Origin: Acidobacteriota bacterium
GTDB lineage: Bacteria > Acidobacteriota > Terriglobia > Bryobacterales > Bryobacteraceae
Direction of reading: 5' to 3'
Length of the DNA: 64,000 nt
NCBI GenBank assembly: GCA_017307505.1
Contig: JAFKEE010000025.1
Coordinates: 186,001 to 250,000, forward strand
Of this stretch, positions 25,263 to 34,289 are shown piece after piece. The notes beneath the pieces are model-generated. The model saw only the letters and a program-made list of their open reading frames with translations. It did no database searches and had not been told where the DNA came from. A program made the translations under genes and the position numbers. Position 1 is the first letter of the stretch; each line of letters opens with the position of its first letter.

Positions 25263-27047
25263 ATGCGTCTGAGCGTTGCCTTCATGGCCGTGTTGCTTCT
25301 GAGTGGAACTTCCGCGGCGGCCGCCGCGGCGAAGAAGAAGAGCGCCCCACCCAAGCCCGTGGGGCTGCCCAACACCGGGACGGCACAGCATTGGTTGAAG
25401 TCGATGACGCCGGCCGAGCGCGCCGCGCAGTTGCTGATGATCCACTTCTATGGGGATGCGCCCAACACGAAGTCGAAGGCGTACAAACAGTATGTGACGG
25501 CGGTGCGTGATCTCAAGGTAGGTGGCCTGATCGTCCTCAACAGGGTGCAGAACGGCATCGTGCAGAAAGCCGATCCGTATCAGATGGCCGCATTCCTGAA
25601 CCGCATGCAGAAGCTGGCGAAGACTCCGTTGATAGTGGGAGGGGACTTCGAACGCGGTGCCTCGATGCGGATGACATCCACCACGCAGTTCCCTCACCTG
25701 ATGGCCTACGGCGCCGCCAATGATCTGGAGGCGACCTTCCAATTGGGCAAGTCCACCGCCCGCGAAGCGCGCGCGATGGGCGTGCAATGGGTATTCGCTC
25801 CGGACGCGGATGTAAACAATAATCCCGACAACCCGGTGATCAACACGCGCTCATTCAGCGAGAATCCGCAGGTCGTGGCAGCGCATGTGAAAGCGTTTAT
25901 CGAGGGGGCGAGGAGCGACCCGAAGAACCACGTCCTCACCACGGTGAAGCATTTCCCCGGACATGGTGACACGGCCACCGACACGCATCTGGGCCTGGGT
26001 GTCGTGACAGCCTCCAAGGAACGGATGCAGCAGGTGGAACTGGTCCCGTTTAAGGCGGCGATCGAAGCAGGCGTGGATGGAGTGATGAGCGCCCACCTGC
26101 ATGTGCCCGCCTATGAGCCGGAGAAGCTGCCGGCCACGGTGTCGAAGAACATCCTCACGGGCCTGCTGCGCGACGAACTCGGCTTCAAAGGCATTGCGGT
26201 GACGGACGCGATGAATATGCAGGGGCTGACCAGCCAGTTCCCGGCCGGTGAATCGGCCGTACGCGCACTGGAGGCAGGCGCGGACCTGCTGCTGGTGCCG
26301 GCGAACGCCCAGGAGAGCGTGCGCGCCATCCTGGCCGCGGTGAAGAGCGGGCGGCTCACCCAGAAGCGGATCGATGCATCGGTCCTGAAGATTCTCAACG
26401 CCAAGGTGCACGTGGGTTTGAACAAGAAGAAGCTGGTCGATCTGGAAACAATGAGCGACGACATCGATTCGCCGGAAGACGAAGAGGTCGCGCAACGAGT
26501 GGCGGAAAAGGCTCTGACGCTGGTGAAGAACGAAGGCGGCGTGCTGCCTCTGCGCAATCCAGCCGGCAGTTGCCATTACATTCTCGCCGCGGGCCGTTTC
26601 TCCACACAGGGCCGTGATCTCGCCGACCAGCTGCGAGCCGGGCTGCGCGGAGCGAAAGTGCAGTTACTGGATCCGCAATTGCCGCCCGTGGAGTTCGACC
26701 AATTGGCCCAGGCCGCGGCCTCATGCGAGACGGTGGTCGTCGAAGCCTATGTCACCGCCAGCGCATTTCGGGGCAACGTCGCACTGTCCGGCAACTATCC
26801 CGCCTTCGTTGATCGCCTGCTCGGCAGCGGCAAGCCGGTGGTCTTCGTGGCGTTCGGGAATCCCTACCTGCTCAGGACCTATCCCAATGTGCCCGCCTAC
26901 CTCGCGACCTACACAACCGTGGCTCCGTCGGAGACTGCTGTCGTGAAGGCTCTGGCAGGCGAACTGGAAGTGAACGGGAAGCTGCCGGTGACGATTCCCG
27001 GACTGGCTGAGTACGGCTTCGGACTGAAGCTGGAACGCACGAAATAG
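25263..27047 (+). CDS. Secreted glycoside hydrolase family 3 (beta-N-acetylhexosaminidase-like)
   Basis: 594 aa. A signal peptide (MRLSVAFMAVLLLSGTSAAA) is followed by the GH3 barrel: WLKSMTPAERAAQLLMIHFYG, the NagZ-type dyad motif KHFPGHGDTATDTH (about 230) and the nucleophile aspartate in GIAVTDAMNMQGL. A C-terminal alpha/beta sandwich (about 400-594: VAEKALTLVKNEGGVLPL) makes it a two-domain enzyme, longer than the one-domain cytoplasmic NagZ of about 340 aa. KHFPGHGDT points to cleavage of beta-N-acetylglucosamine links, as in cell-wall recycling or chitin breakdown. The export signal indicates action outside the cytoplasm. Confidence 0.92.
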   Translation: MRLSVAFMAVLLLSGTSAAAAAAKKKSAPPKPVGLPNTGTAQHWLKSMTPAERAAQLLMIHFYGDAPNTKSKAYKQYVTAVRDLKVGGLIVLNRVQNGIVQKADPYQMAAFLNRMQKLAKTPLIVGGDFERGASMRMTSTTQFPHLMAYGAANDLEATFQLGKSTAREARAMGVQWVFAPDADVNNNPDNPVINTRSFSENPQVVAAHVKAFIEGARSDPKNHVLTTVKHFPGHGDTATDTHLGLGVVTASKERMQQVELVPFKAAIEAGVDGVMSAHLHVPAYEPEKLPATVSKNILTGLLRDELGFKGIAVTDAMNMQGLTSQFPAGESAVRALEAGADLLLVPANAQESVRAILAAVKSGRLTQKRIDASVLKILNAKVHVGLNKKKLVDLETMSDDIDSPEDEEVAQRVAEKALTLVKNEGGVLPLRNPAGSCHYILAAGRFSTQGRDLADQLRAGLRGAKVQLLDPQLPPVEFDQLAQAAASCETVVVEAYVTASAFRGNVALSGNYPAFVDRLLGSGKPVVFVAFGNPYLLRTYPNVPAYLATYTTVAPSETAVVKALAGELEVNGKLPVTIPGLAEYGFGLKLERTK

Positions 27048-27063
27048 AGCTCGGGCCGCGGGC

Positions 27064-27762
27064 TTATTGCCGGAGAAAGCTCAACTCGACTCGCGGCCTT
27101 TGCCCGCCACAATGCGTCTCGTTGTAGAGCCACACCGCCCGCCCATGCCGCATCGCCAGGAGATTGAGCACATCGATCACCTGCATGTCGCGGATCTCCA
27201 GCGGCTGCGGCTTTGGCGGCTCGGGGTCGCCGGGCTGCCGCACCGTACTCCACAACGAAGCGCGAACCCAAAGCGCTAACCCGGCAGTGAAGAGGGCTTG
27301 CTCGAATTCCGGCGCCTGCTCCAGTTGGCGAAGAGATAGCATCAGATTCGCAGGATCCTGCAGGGTCAAACTCGCGATCCTCACCTTGAGAGGGAGAGGG
27401 ATCCCGGATGCAGGCAGCACGTTGAGCACTCCGTTGCGGTCTTCCTGCCGGTAGCCGGCGCCCGCCAGTACAAACACTTCGTCGAGAGCAGAACGGAGTT
27501 CCATGCCTGGAGGGACGTCGAGCGCCACCGGAGGGCCCGCCTTGCAGCTTCGCTCAGCAGCGAAGCCTGACGGCACCTCGGCCATTCGCAAGAGAATCCT
27601 GATGGCCTCCGGGGCCGACGGCTGCTCGCTGTGATAGCCGGTGAGGAATCGCCATGCGCCAGAAGTGGTGGGTCGCTGCGGAGCCGGTTGGGCGAAAGCA
27701 GAGAGCGTGAAGAGCGCAGCCGTTGCGGATAACAGAGCCTGGCATTGGATCAATTTGCGCAT
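27064..27762 (-). CDS. Secreted protein with STN-like domain
   Basis: 232 aa. A signal peptide (LIQCQALLSATAALFTLSAFA) precedes a region resembling the secretin/TonB short N-terminal (STN) fold: ALDVPPGMELRSALDEVFVLAGAGYRQEDRNGVLNVLP. The C-terminal part ends in another similar unit (PLEIRDMQVIDVLNLLAMRHGRAVWLYN). STN domains sit at the start of outer-membrane secretins and TonB receptors; here no barrel follows, so this may be a stand-alone periplasmic partner. GAGGAAGT just before the ATG gives a good ribosome site. Convergent with the GH3 gene, 16 bp between stops. Confidence 0.6.
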   Translation of the reverse strand: MRKLIQCQALLSATAALFTLSAFAQPAPQRPTTSGAWRFLTGYHSEQPSAPEAIRILLRMAEVPSGFAAERSCKAGPPVALDVPPGMELRSALDEVFVLAGAGYRQEDRNGVLNVLPASGIPLPLKVRIASLTLQDPANLMLSLRQLEQAPEFEQALFTAGLALWVRASLWSTVRQPGDPEPPKPQPLEIRDMQVIDVLNLLAMRHGRAVWLYNETHCGGQRPRVELSFLRQ

Positions 27763-27868
27763 ACTTCCTCGCCGTGATTATGGCAGTTGCACTCCCCGGG
27801 TGACAGCGGATGTCCGTCGTGATACTGTGACGCTGGCTGGCCGAAGGGTAATTCATTTTGCCCTGAAA

Positions 27869-27907
27869 CCGGCTGCCGGCACACGCCAGGATCCGCCGGC
27901 TGCCGGC
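27869..27907. repeat. Two direct copies of a 12-bp GC repeat
   Basis: CCGGCTGCCGGC occurs at 27869-27880 and again at 27896-27907, 27 bp apart, in the divergent spacer before the PEBP gene. Each copy is nearly self-complementary (CCGGC..GCCGG). It could be a paired protein-binding site; chance in GC-rich DNA is also possible. Confidence 0.4.
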
Positions 27908-27983
27908 GCCTGTTCTACAGCCGGCCAGGGTTGGTTCGGATTTGAAAATGGGACGGCTCAAGTGATCGCCACAGGAGGTAAGT

Positions 27984-28442
27984 ATGGCGTTCCGAGTTAA
28001 GGTTCTCGCCTGCGATGAAGGCGGAACGATGCCTAAGCGTCACACGGGCGAGGGGGAAAACATCTCCCCGGCCATTGAGTGGGAAGACGCCCCGTCCGGC
28101 ACCAGGAGCTTTGCGTTGATCGTCGACGATCCGGACGCTCCGGCCGGGACCTGGACCCACTGGCTGCTTTGGGATATTCCGGGATCGCTCCACGGTTTGC
28201 CGGAAGGCTTCCTGCCCGGCAGCCTGGGCACAAGCGGAGTGAATGACTTCGGCAGTGAAGGCTATGGCGGGCCGATGCCGCCGGTGGGACACGGTCCGCA
28301 CCGGTACCAGTTCAAGCTCTATGCGCTGGATACGGGCCGTCTGATGCTGCACGTGGATTCCGGCCGCGCGCATCTCGATAAAGCGCTGCGCGGGCACGAT
28401 CTGGCGGAAGTCTGGACGACGGTGAAGTACGAGCGGCAGTGA
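27984..28442 (+). CDS. YbhB/YbcL-type phosphatidylethanolamine-binding protein (PEBP)
   Basis: 152 aa, the normal length for bacterial PEBP proteins. The two family signatures are present: SFALIVDDPDAPAGTWTHWL and GPHRYQFKLYALD. The fold binds phosphate-containing ligands; eukaryotic relatives regulate kinases, but bacterial roles are poorly known. No signal peptide, so cytoplasmic. The start has an excellent ribosome site, AGGAGGT, about six bases upstream. The UPF0173 gene begins 27 bp downstream with its own -10-like hexamer. Confidence 0.93.
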   Translation: MAFRVKVLACDEGGTMPKRHTGEGENISPAIEWEDAPSGTRSFALIVDDPDAPAGTWTHWLLWDIPGSLHGLPEGFLPGSLGTSGVNDFGSEGYGGPMPPVGHGPHRYQFKLYALDTGRLMLHVDSGRAHLDKALRGHDLAEVWTTVKYERQ

Positions 28443-28456
28443 GCCGCCAGTTTCAC

Positions 28457-28462
28457 TAAAAT
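28457..28462 (+). promoter_or_regulatory. -10-like TAAAAT seven bases before ATG 28470
   Basis: TAAAAT, seven bases, ATG, no Shine-Dalgarno. A partial -35 (GCGGCA at 28433-28438, 18-bp spacer) is inside the end of the PEBP gene. Predicts an independent leaderless transcript. Confidence 0.5.
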
Positions 28463-28469
28463 AGTCCCC

Positions 28470-29168
28470 ATGATCGAAATCACGTGGCTTGGGCACGGCA
28501 CGTTTCAATGGAAGCTGGATAGCGGCGAGGTCGTCGTGATCGACCCCTGGGTCCAGGGGAATCCCTCGTTTCCAGCCGGCTTCGAGTTCGAGAAGATCGA
28601 CACGATGCTCGTGACGCACGGGCACTTCGACCACATTGCCGATGCTGTGCCTCTGGCCCGCAAACACAAGCCCAAGGTGATTTCGAACTACGAAATCTGC
28701 CACTGGCTGGAGTCCAAGGGCGTGGAGAATGCCTGCGGCATGAACAAAGGCGGGTCGCAGGAAGCCGGGCCATTGCGCGTCACCATGACCCATGCCGTGC
28801 ACTCCTGCGGCATCAGCGATGAAGGAAAGATTCTCTACGGCGGCGACGCGGCCGGGTTTGTCGTGACACTGCCCGATGCGCGTCGCATCTACTTCGCGGG
28901 CGACACAGCCGTGTTTTCCGACATGGCGTTGATCGCCGAGATCTACGAGCCGGAACTCGCGTTCCTACCCATTGGGGATCTGTTCACCATGGGTCCGAAA
29001 GAAGCGGCTGTGGCCTGCCGACTGGTCAAGGCCAAGAAGGTGATCCCCATGCACTTTGGTACGTTCCCGCCACTGATCGGAAGACCCGCGGACCTGGCCG
29101 AACTGATTCAGGGACACGTCGACGCCGAGATCTGGCCCTTGGAAATCGGCGTGGGCGTCGAATGGTGA
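28470..29168 (+). CDS. UPF0173 metallo-beta-lactamase-fold hydrolase
   Basis: 232 aa. Metallo-beta-lactamase fold with the metal-binding motif THGHFDHIADAV, a second histidine in HAVHSCG, the aspartate of YFAGDTAVFSDM and the final histidine of KVIPMHFGTFPPL. This arrangement and length fit the UPF0173/YtkL family, whose natural substrate is not known. Cytoplasmic, no signal peptide. It begins with a TAAAAT hexamer seven bases before ATG and ends 17 bp before the sulfatase gene. Confidence 0.92.
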   Translation: MIEITWLGHGTFQWKLDSGEVVVIDPWVQGNPSFPAGFEFEKIDTMLVTHGHFDHIADAVPLARKHKPKVISNYEICHWLESKGVENACGMNKGGSQEAGPLRVTMTHAVHSCGISDEGKILYGGDAAGFVVTLPDARRIYFAGDTAVFSDMALIAEIYEPELAFLPIGDLFTMGPKEAAVACRLVKAKKVIPMHFGTFPPLIGRPADLAELIQGHVDAEIWPLEIGVGVEW

Positions 29169-29185
29169 CGGTCTAGAGGCGAGCG

Positions 29186-30652
29186 ATGCTGACCCGCCGG
29201 ACTCTGCTCACCGCCCCTGCGTTTCTGCAGGGACTGTCCCGCTCCCGACCCAATCTTCTCCTGTTGATGAGCGATCAGCACCGGGCCGACTGGATGGGCT
29301 GCGACGGCAACGCGGCGGTACACACGCCGAACCTGGACGCCCTCGCCCGGGAGGGAGTCCGCTTCCGGCACGCCTTCTCATCCACCCCGACCTGCACCCC
29401 AGCCCGCGCCGGACTGTTGACCGGAATGTCGCCGTGGCGGCACGGCATGCTGGGCTATGGCAAGGTGGCGCAGAGCTATCCGGTGGAAGGGCCGCGAGTG
29501 CTGCGCGAGGCCGGCTACTACACCACCGGCATCGGCAAGATGCACTGGACACCGCAGCGCAATCTGCACGGGTTTCACCAGACGCTGCTGGATGAGAGCG
29601 GCCGTGTCGAGTCGCCCGACTTCAAAAGCGATTACCGCGCGTGGTTCGCGTCCGAGGCCCCCAATCTCGACCCCGACGCCACCGGCATTGGCTGGAACGA
29701 CAACACGGCCAGGCCCTACGTGCTACCCGAACGCCTCCACCCGACAACCTGGACCGCCGATTGCGCCGTGCGCTTCCTGGAGTCTTACCAAAGGCCGCAA
29801 CCGTTTTTCCTGAAAGTCAGCTTCGCGCGGCCCCACAGCCCCTACGACCCGCCGCAGCGTCATTGGGACCGCTATGCCGAGGCATCCCTGCCCGACGCCG
29901 TAGCGGGGCAGTGGGCGGCCGGGAACAGGCCTCGCAATTCGCAACGCGACGACATCTGGCACGGCGACGTGGGACGGGCCCTCACGAGGCGGGCCCGGGT
30001 CGGCTACTCAGGGTCGGTCTCCTTCATGGACGAGCAACTGGGCCGGGTGACCGAGGCGTTGCGGAAGCGCGGCTGGCTCGACGAGACGCTGATCGTCTAT
30101 CTCAGCGATCACGGCGACATGACCGGCGACCACTATCTCTGGCGGAAGTCGTACGCCTACCAGGCGTCGGCGCGGATCCCGATGATCGTGCGCGGACCGG
30201 GCGCCGCAAAGGGCACCGTGAGCGACGTACCGGTAGAGATCCGCGATGTGTTGCCGACCTTACTCACGGCCGGCGGCGTGCCCGTGCCGGCCGCCTGCGA
30301 CGGGCAGAACCTGCTGCAGGCGAAACGGCCCTGGATCGACCTGGAACACGACGTCTGCTACGACAAAACGAATCACTGGACGGCGTTGACCGATGGGCGA
30401 TGGAAGTACATCTACCATGCCTACGACGGCCGCGAGCAGTTGTTCGACCTGGTGAACGATCCGCACGAACTGAAAGAGTCCGCTGACGCCGAAACACTGC
30501 GACTCTGGCGCGGACGCATGATCGCCCATCTGGAGCCGCGCGGCAATAAGTGGGTGCAGGGCGGTAAGCTGGTGCCCCGCCCCGCCAGTATGCTGTATTC
30601 GCCGAACTACCCGACCACGGCCTCTTCATCCACCGCGGCGGCCGAGAAGTAA
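29186..30652 (+). CDS. Sulfatase (formylglycine-dependent, Cys type)
   Basis: 488 aa of the alkaline-phosphatase superfamily. Metal-binding start NLLLLMSDQHRADWMG, the modification site CTPARAGLLTG with Cys70 in the C-x-P-x-R context (alanine replaces the more usual serine), a catalytic region FFLKVSFARPHSPYDPP and the second metal site VYLSDHGDMTGDH. The N-terminus (MLTRRTLLTAPAFLQG) resembles a short export signal, probably Tat. Activity needs conversion of Cys70 to formylglycine by an FGE or anSME enzyme, which is not in this window. Substrate unknown. The last 46 bp overlap the end of metH on the opposite strand. Confidence 0.92.
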   Translation: MLTRRTLLTAPAFLQGLSRSRPNLLLLMSDQHRADWMGCDGNAAVHTPNLDALAREGVRFRHAFSSTPTCTPARAGLLTGMSPWRHGMLGYGKVAQSYPVEGPRVLREAGYYTTGIGKMHWTPQRNLHGFHQTLLDESGRVESPDFKSDYRAWFASEAPNLDPDATGIGWNDNTARPYVLPERLHPTTWTADCAVRFLESYQRPQPFFLKVSFARPHSPYDPPQRHWDRYAEASLPDAVAGQWAAGNRPRNSQRDDIWHGDVGRALTRRARVGYSGSVSFMDEQLGRVTEALRKRGWLDETLIVYLSDHGDMTGDHYLWRKSYAYQASARIPMIVRGPGAAKGTVSDVPVEIRDVLPTLLTAGGVPVPAACDGQNLLQAKRPWIDLEHDVCYDKTNHWTALTDGRWKYIYHAYDGREQLFDLVNDPHELKESADAETLRLWRGRMIAHLEPRGNKWVQGGKLVPRPASMLYSPNYPTTASSSTAAAEK

Positions 30653-33600
30653 GCACAATCCGGGTGGTGGAAGACGATCGCGCTGACCGACGCCTCGGGC
30701 TCCATCATCATGCCCTCCGTCAGTTGGACGCCGATCTCTTCGGGCTGTAGCAGGCGGAACAGATCCTGCTGATCGTCGAGGTTCGGGCAGGCCGGATACC
30801 CAAAGCTGTAGCGCTTGCCGCGATAGCGCGACGTGAAGCGCTCGTGCATCGTGAGCGTCGGAGGATCCGGCGCACCCCAGTCTTCCCGCAACCGCCGGTG
30901 GAGCCACTCTGCCGTAGCCTCGGCCGTCTCGATGGCCAGGGCCTGTAATCCGTGAGCCTTGAAGAACTCGCCCTTGGCCTTGGCGGCCTCGGAGTGTTCC
31001 CGCACGCCGGCCCCGGCCGTGACGACAAACATCGCCAGGTGGTCGCGGCGGCCATTCTCGTCGGGATCCAGAATGTAATCGCTCAGACACAGCCCGGCCG
31101 GCTTGTTCTGCCGTGCGAAATGGAACGTGTGCAGCGGCTGCGTGGCCCCGGGCTCGAAGAGTTGGATGTCGTTGCCGGAGCGTTCCGCCTCGAAAAACCG
31201 CCACACGGCACGAATCTTCATGAAGCCGAGCGCGTACTGCTTGACCTCTTCCACGTCGTGGAAGAGCGCCAGCGCCTTCTCCTCGCGCTCGTGGAGTGCC
31301 TTTTCGAAGTTACCCTTGTAGCCAAGGTGCCGGCCGTAGAGCATGAACGGGTTGATGTACGACCAGACCTCTGACAACTGTGGAACGTCACGCACCTTGC
31401 GGTCCAGGTAAGGTGCCGGAGGAATGGGGATGTCCGTGCGCACCTTCGACGACCGTTCCGTGCCCAAGGCGAACTTCGGTTCCACCGTGCTCGCGGCCGT
31501 GGGCAACGTGATGGGCATCGTGAACGTGTGCGTGGTCAGGGACGCTTCGCGCGTCTCCGGATCCATGATCTCGTTCATCAGCCGCAGGCCGGTCATGGCG
31601 TCCTTGGCGTAAAACGTGGGCGCGGAGTACGCAGGCCCGATCTTGCCCGTGGTGTAGCGCTCGCTCAGCGCGGCCCCGCCCACCAGCAGCGGCACATTGA
31701 CCCCGGCGTTCTTGAGATCCTCGCCGGTGATCACCATCTGCTGCGCGGATTTCACCAGCAGGCCCGACAGGCCGATGGCGTCCGGCTGGTGCTGCTTGAA
31801 GGCCTTGATCAGCTCCTCCGGCGGAACCTTGATGCCCAGGTTCACCACCGTGTAGCCGTTATTCGCCAGGATGATCTCCACCAGGTTCTTGCCGATGTCA
31901 TGGACATCGCCCTTTACGGTGGCTAGCACGATCTTGCCGCGCGCCGCCGTATCGGCCTTCTCCATGTACTGTTCCAGGTGACTGACGGCGGTCTTCATCG
32001 CCTCGGCCGACTGCAGCACTTCGGCAACGATCAGCTCGTTGTTGTTGAAGAGCCGCCCCACTTCGGCCATGCCGGCCATCAGCGGTCCGTTGATGATGTC
32101 GAGCGGAGCCATGCCTTCGGCCCTCTTGCGCTCGAGATCCTCCACCAGGCCATCCTTCGTGCCTTCGATGATGTAGTTGCCCAGCCGCTCGTCCAGCGGA
32201 AGCTCCGCCGCGACCTTCTTCACGCGGGCCTGGGCGCCACGGAAGTGCTCGCTGATGACGGCGATGTTGTGCTGGTTGACAGCGATCTTCTCTTCCCGCG
32301 ACTGCTCGCGCCAGTCTTCCGAGACGCCGGGCATCGAGGCCGGCGGCGTGTTAAACAGCAGGGCCTCCGCCAGCCGCCGCTCTTCCACCGGAATCGAAGC
32401 GAAGCGCTCCAGTTTCTCCGCGTTGACAATCGCCAGGTCGAGCCCCGCCTTCGTCGCGTAATACAGGAAGACAGAGTTGACGATCTCACGCGCCGCGGCG
32501 GGCAGTCCGAAAGAGACGTTCGAGACGCCGAGGACGGTCTTCACAAACGGGATCTTCTCTTTGACCAGCCGCAGGCCTTCAATCGTCTCCACCGCTCCGC
32601 CAATGTAGTTTTCATCGCCGGTGGCGCAGGGAAACACGAGTGGGTCGATGATGATGTCTTCCGGGGGAATGCCGTACTTCGTCGTGAGCAGGTCGACGCT
32701 GCGCTGGGCCACGGCCAGCTTGCGCTCGCGGCGGAAGGCCTGCGCCTCCACCGGATCCTCGTCGATCGTGCCGACCACCAGCGCCGCGCCATAGGCCTTC
32801 GCAATGGGGCAGATCCGCTCGAACTTCTCCTCGCCATCTTCCAGGTTGATCGAGTTGATGATCGACTTGCCCTGGCAGTAAGTGAGCGACAGCTCCACCG
32901 CCTTGGGGTCGGTGGTGTCGATCATGATCGGAGCCTTGATCTTGCGGATCAGTTTCTCGTAGAACGCGGGAATGTCGTTGATCTCTTCGCGGTCCGACGA
33001 TTGCAGGCAGACGTCGATGATGTGCGCCCCGTTGCGCACCTGGCGCCGGGCGATGTCGGTGGCCTCTTCCCACTGTTCGGCCGCCACCAGGTTCTTGAAC
33101 AGGCGGCTGCCGATGACATTGGTGCGTTCACCCACAATCAGCGGCCGGTTGGAATCGTCGGCCTCCACCATCTCGACACCGGAGAAGTAAGAGCGGTGCG
33201 TGGGCTGGGCCGGTCCCCGGGGCTGCTTCGACTGGACCATCTGCGAAATGGCCTGGATGTGTTCCGGCGTCGTGCCGCAGCACCCGCCGATGATATTCAA
33301 CCAGCCGTGATCGACAAACTTTTCCAACTGGCTGGCCAGGGACGTGGGGGAGGTGTCGTACTTCCCTTCCTCGTTCGGCAGTCCGGCGTTGGGGTAGCAC
33401 GACACGCGTGTCCTGGAAAGCTCATGAATGGTACGGATGTGATCCGTCATGAACTCGGGACCAGTGGCGCAGTTCAAACCCACGGCCAGCAGGTCGGCAT
33501 GGGCGATGGAAGTGTAGAACGCGTCGGCGGTCTGCCCGGCCAGCATCGTGCCCATCGGCTCGATGGTGCCTGAAACCACCACCGGGATCCGGCGGCCCAG

Positions 33601-34164
33601 TTCCTTCGAAAGTTGGTCAATGGCGAGCAGGGCGGCTTTGATCGTCCGGGTGTCGTTGCAGGTCTCCACCAGCATCATATCCGCGCCGCCTTCCACCAGG
33701 CCCTTCGACTGCAGGTAGTAGCCGTCGCGCAACTGCTGGAAGGTGACGCCCCCGGAAACGGAGATGGCGCGGGTCGTGGGTCCGATGGATCCCGCCACAA
33801 AGCGCGGACGGCCCGGCTTGTCGAATTCCGCCGCCGCCTCGCGCGCCAAGCGGGCGGCGAGCGCGTTCACTTCCAGACACTTGTCCTCGATCCCGAATTC
33901 GGCCAGCGTGATCAGGTGGCCGCCGAAGGAGTTCGTCTCCACGATGTCGGAGCCGGCGGTGTAATACGCACGGTGGACGTCCTTGATCCACTCCGGATGC
34001 GTGAACAGGATGTTCTCTGAACAGTTCTCAAACTTCGAGCCGCCCCAATCCTCCATCGTGGGATTGCGCTGTTGGATCATAGTGCCCATCGCCCCGTCGA
34101 GTACGAGGATGCGGGTGGCTAGGGCGTCTAATAGAGCCTGTTGGCGGTCTTGCCAGTTATTCAT
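30607..34164 (-). CDS. metH: Cobalamin-dependent methionine synthase
   Basis: 1185 aa with the full module order. Homocysteine-binding barrel with zinc cysteines (GLNCATGPE, IIGGCCGTTPEH), folate-binding barrel (IVGERTNVIGSRLFK, MIDTTDPKAVE), cobalamin cap and B12-binding Rossmann domain (KGDVHDIGKNLVEIILANNGYTVVNLG, with DxHxxG), and C-terminal reactivation domain (RFFEAERSGNDIQLF, EWLHRRLREDWG, GKRYSFGYPACPNLDDQ). It methylates homocysteine from methyltetrahydrofolate through methylcobalamin. No cobalamin or SAM riboswitch is visible in the 125 bp upstream. Start at 34164; a TAGAAT hexamer on the minus strand ends 14 bases before it. Tail overlaps the sulfatase gene by 46 bp. Confidence 0.97.
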   Translation of the reverse strand: MNNWQDRQQALLDALATRILVLDGAMGTMIQQRNPTMEDWGGSKFENCSENILFTHPEWIKDVHRAYYTAGSDIVETNSFGGHLITLAEFGIEDKCLEVNALAARLAREAAAEFDKPGRPRFVAGSIGPTTRAISVSGGVTFQQLRDGYYLQSKGLVEGGADMMLVETCNDTRTIKAALLAIDQLSKELGRRIPVVVSGTIEPMGTMLAGQTADAFYTSIAHADLLAVGLNCATGPEFMTDHIRTIHELSRTRVSCYPNAGLPNEEGKYDTSPTSLASQLEKFVDHGWLNIIGGCCGTTPEHIQAISQMVQSKQPRGPAQPTHRSYFSGVEMVEADDSNRPLIVGERTNVIGSRLFKNLVAAEQWEEATDIARRQVRNGAHIIDVCLQSSDREEINDIPAFYEKLIRKIKAPIMIDTTDPKAVELSLTYCQGKSIINSINLEDGEEKFERICPIAKAYGAALVVGTIDEDPVEAQAFRRERKLAVAQRSVDLLTTKYGIPPEDIIIDPLVFPCATGDENYIGGAVETIEGLRLVKEKIPFVKTVLGVSNVSFGLPAAAREIVNSVFLYYATKAGLDLAIVNAEKLERFASIPVEERRLAEALLFNTPPASMPGVSEDWREQSREEKIAVNQHNIAVISEHFRGAQARVKKVAAELPLDERLGNYIIEGTKDGLVEDLERKRAEGMAPLDIINGPLMAGMAEVGRLFNNNELIVAEVLQSAEAMKTAVSHLEQYMEKADTAARGKIVLATVKGDVHDIGKNLVEIILANNGYTVVNLGIKVPPEELIKAFKQHQPDAIGLSGLLVKSAQQMVITGEDLKNAGVNVPLLVGGAALSERYTTGKIGPAYSAPTFYAKDAMTGLRLMNEIMDPETREASLTTHTFTMPITLPTAASTVEPKFALGTERSSKVRTDIPIPPAPYLDRKVRDVPQLSEVWSYINPFMLYGRHLGYKGNFEKALHEREEKALALFHDVEEVKQYALGFMKIRAVWRFFEAERSGNDIQLFEPGATQPLHTFHFARQNKPAGLCLSDYILDPDENGRRDHLAMFVVTAGAGVREHSEAAKAKGEFFKAHGLQALAIETAEATAEWLHRRLREDWGAPDPPTLTMHERFTSRYRGKRYSFGYPACPNLDDQQDLFRLLQPEEIGVQLTEGMMMEPEASVSAIVFHHPDCAYFSAAAVDEEAVVG

Positions 34165-34218
34165 TCGGGGATGACTCTATTCTATCGCATGTCCTTGAAA
34201 TCACCCGGCTGGTGGCGC

Positions 34219-34247
34219 TTCCAGATTGACGCGGTAGCTTCTACAAT
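34219..34247 (+). promoter_or_regulatory. Candidate sigma-70 promoter for the RsiV-like gene
   Basis: TTCCAG at 34219-34224, a 17-bp spacer and TACAAT at 34242-34247 fit a vegetative promoter. The predicted start of transcription near 34254 would leave a leader of about 36 bases before ATG 34290. Confidence 0.45.
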
Positions 34248-34289
34248 CAGGAGTGCATCCACCTGTCGAAGGTGGAGATTGAATCTTTC

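Noticed and set aside
31978-33573. A 531-codon open frame on the plus strand inside metH
   Set aside because: metH is unmistakable on the minus strand; the opposite frame is compositionally odd and has no motif.
34165-34289. Possible cobalamin riboswitch before metH
   Set aside because: The 125 bp upstream lacks room for and any match to the B12-box or the SAM riboswitch cores.
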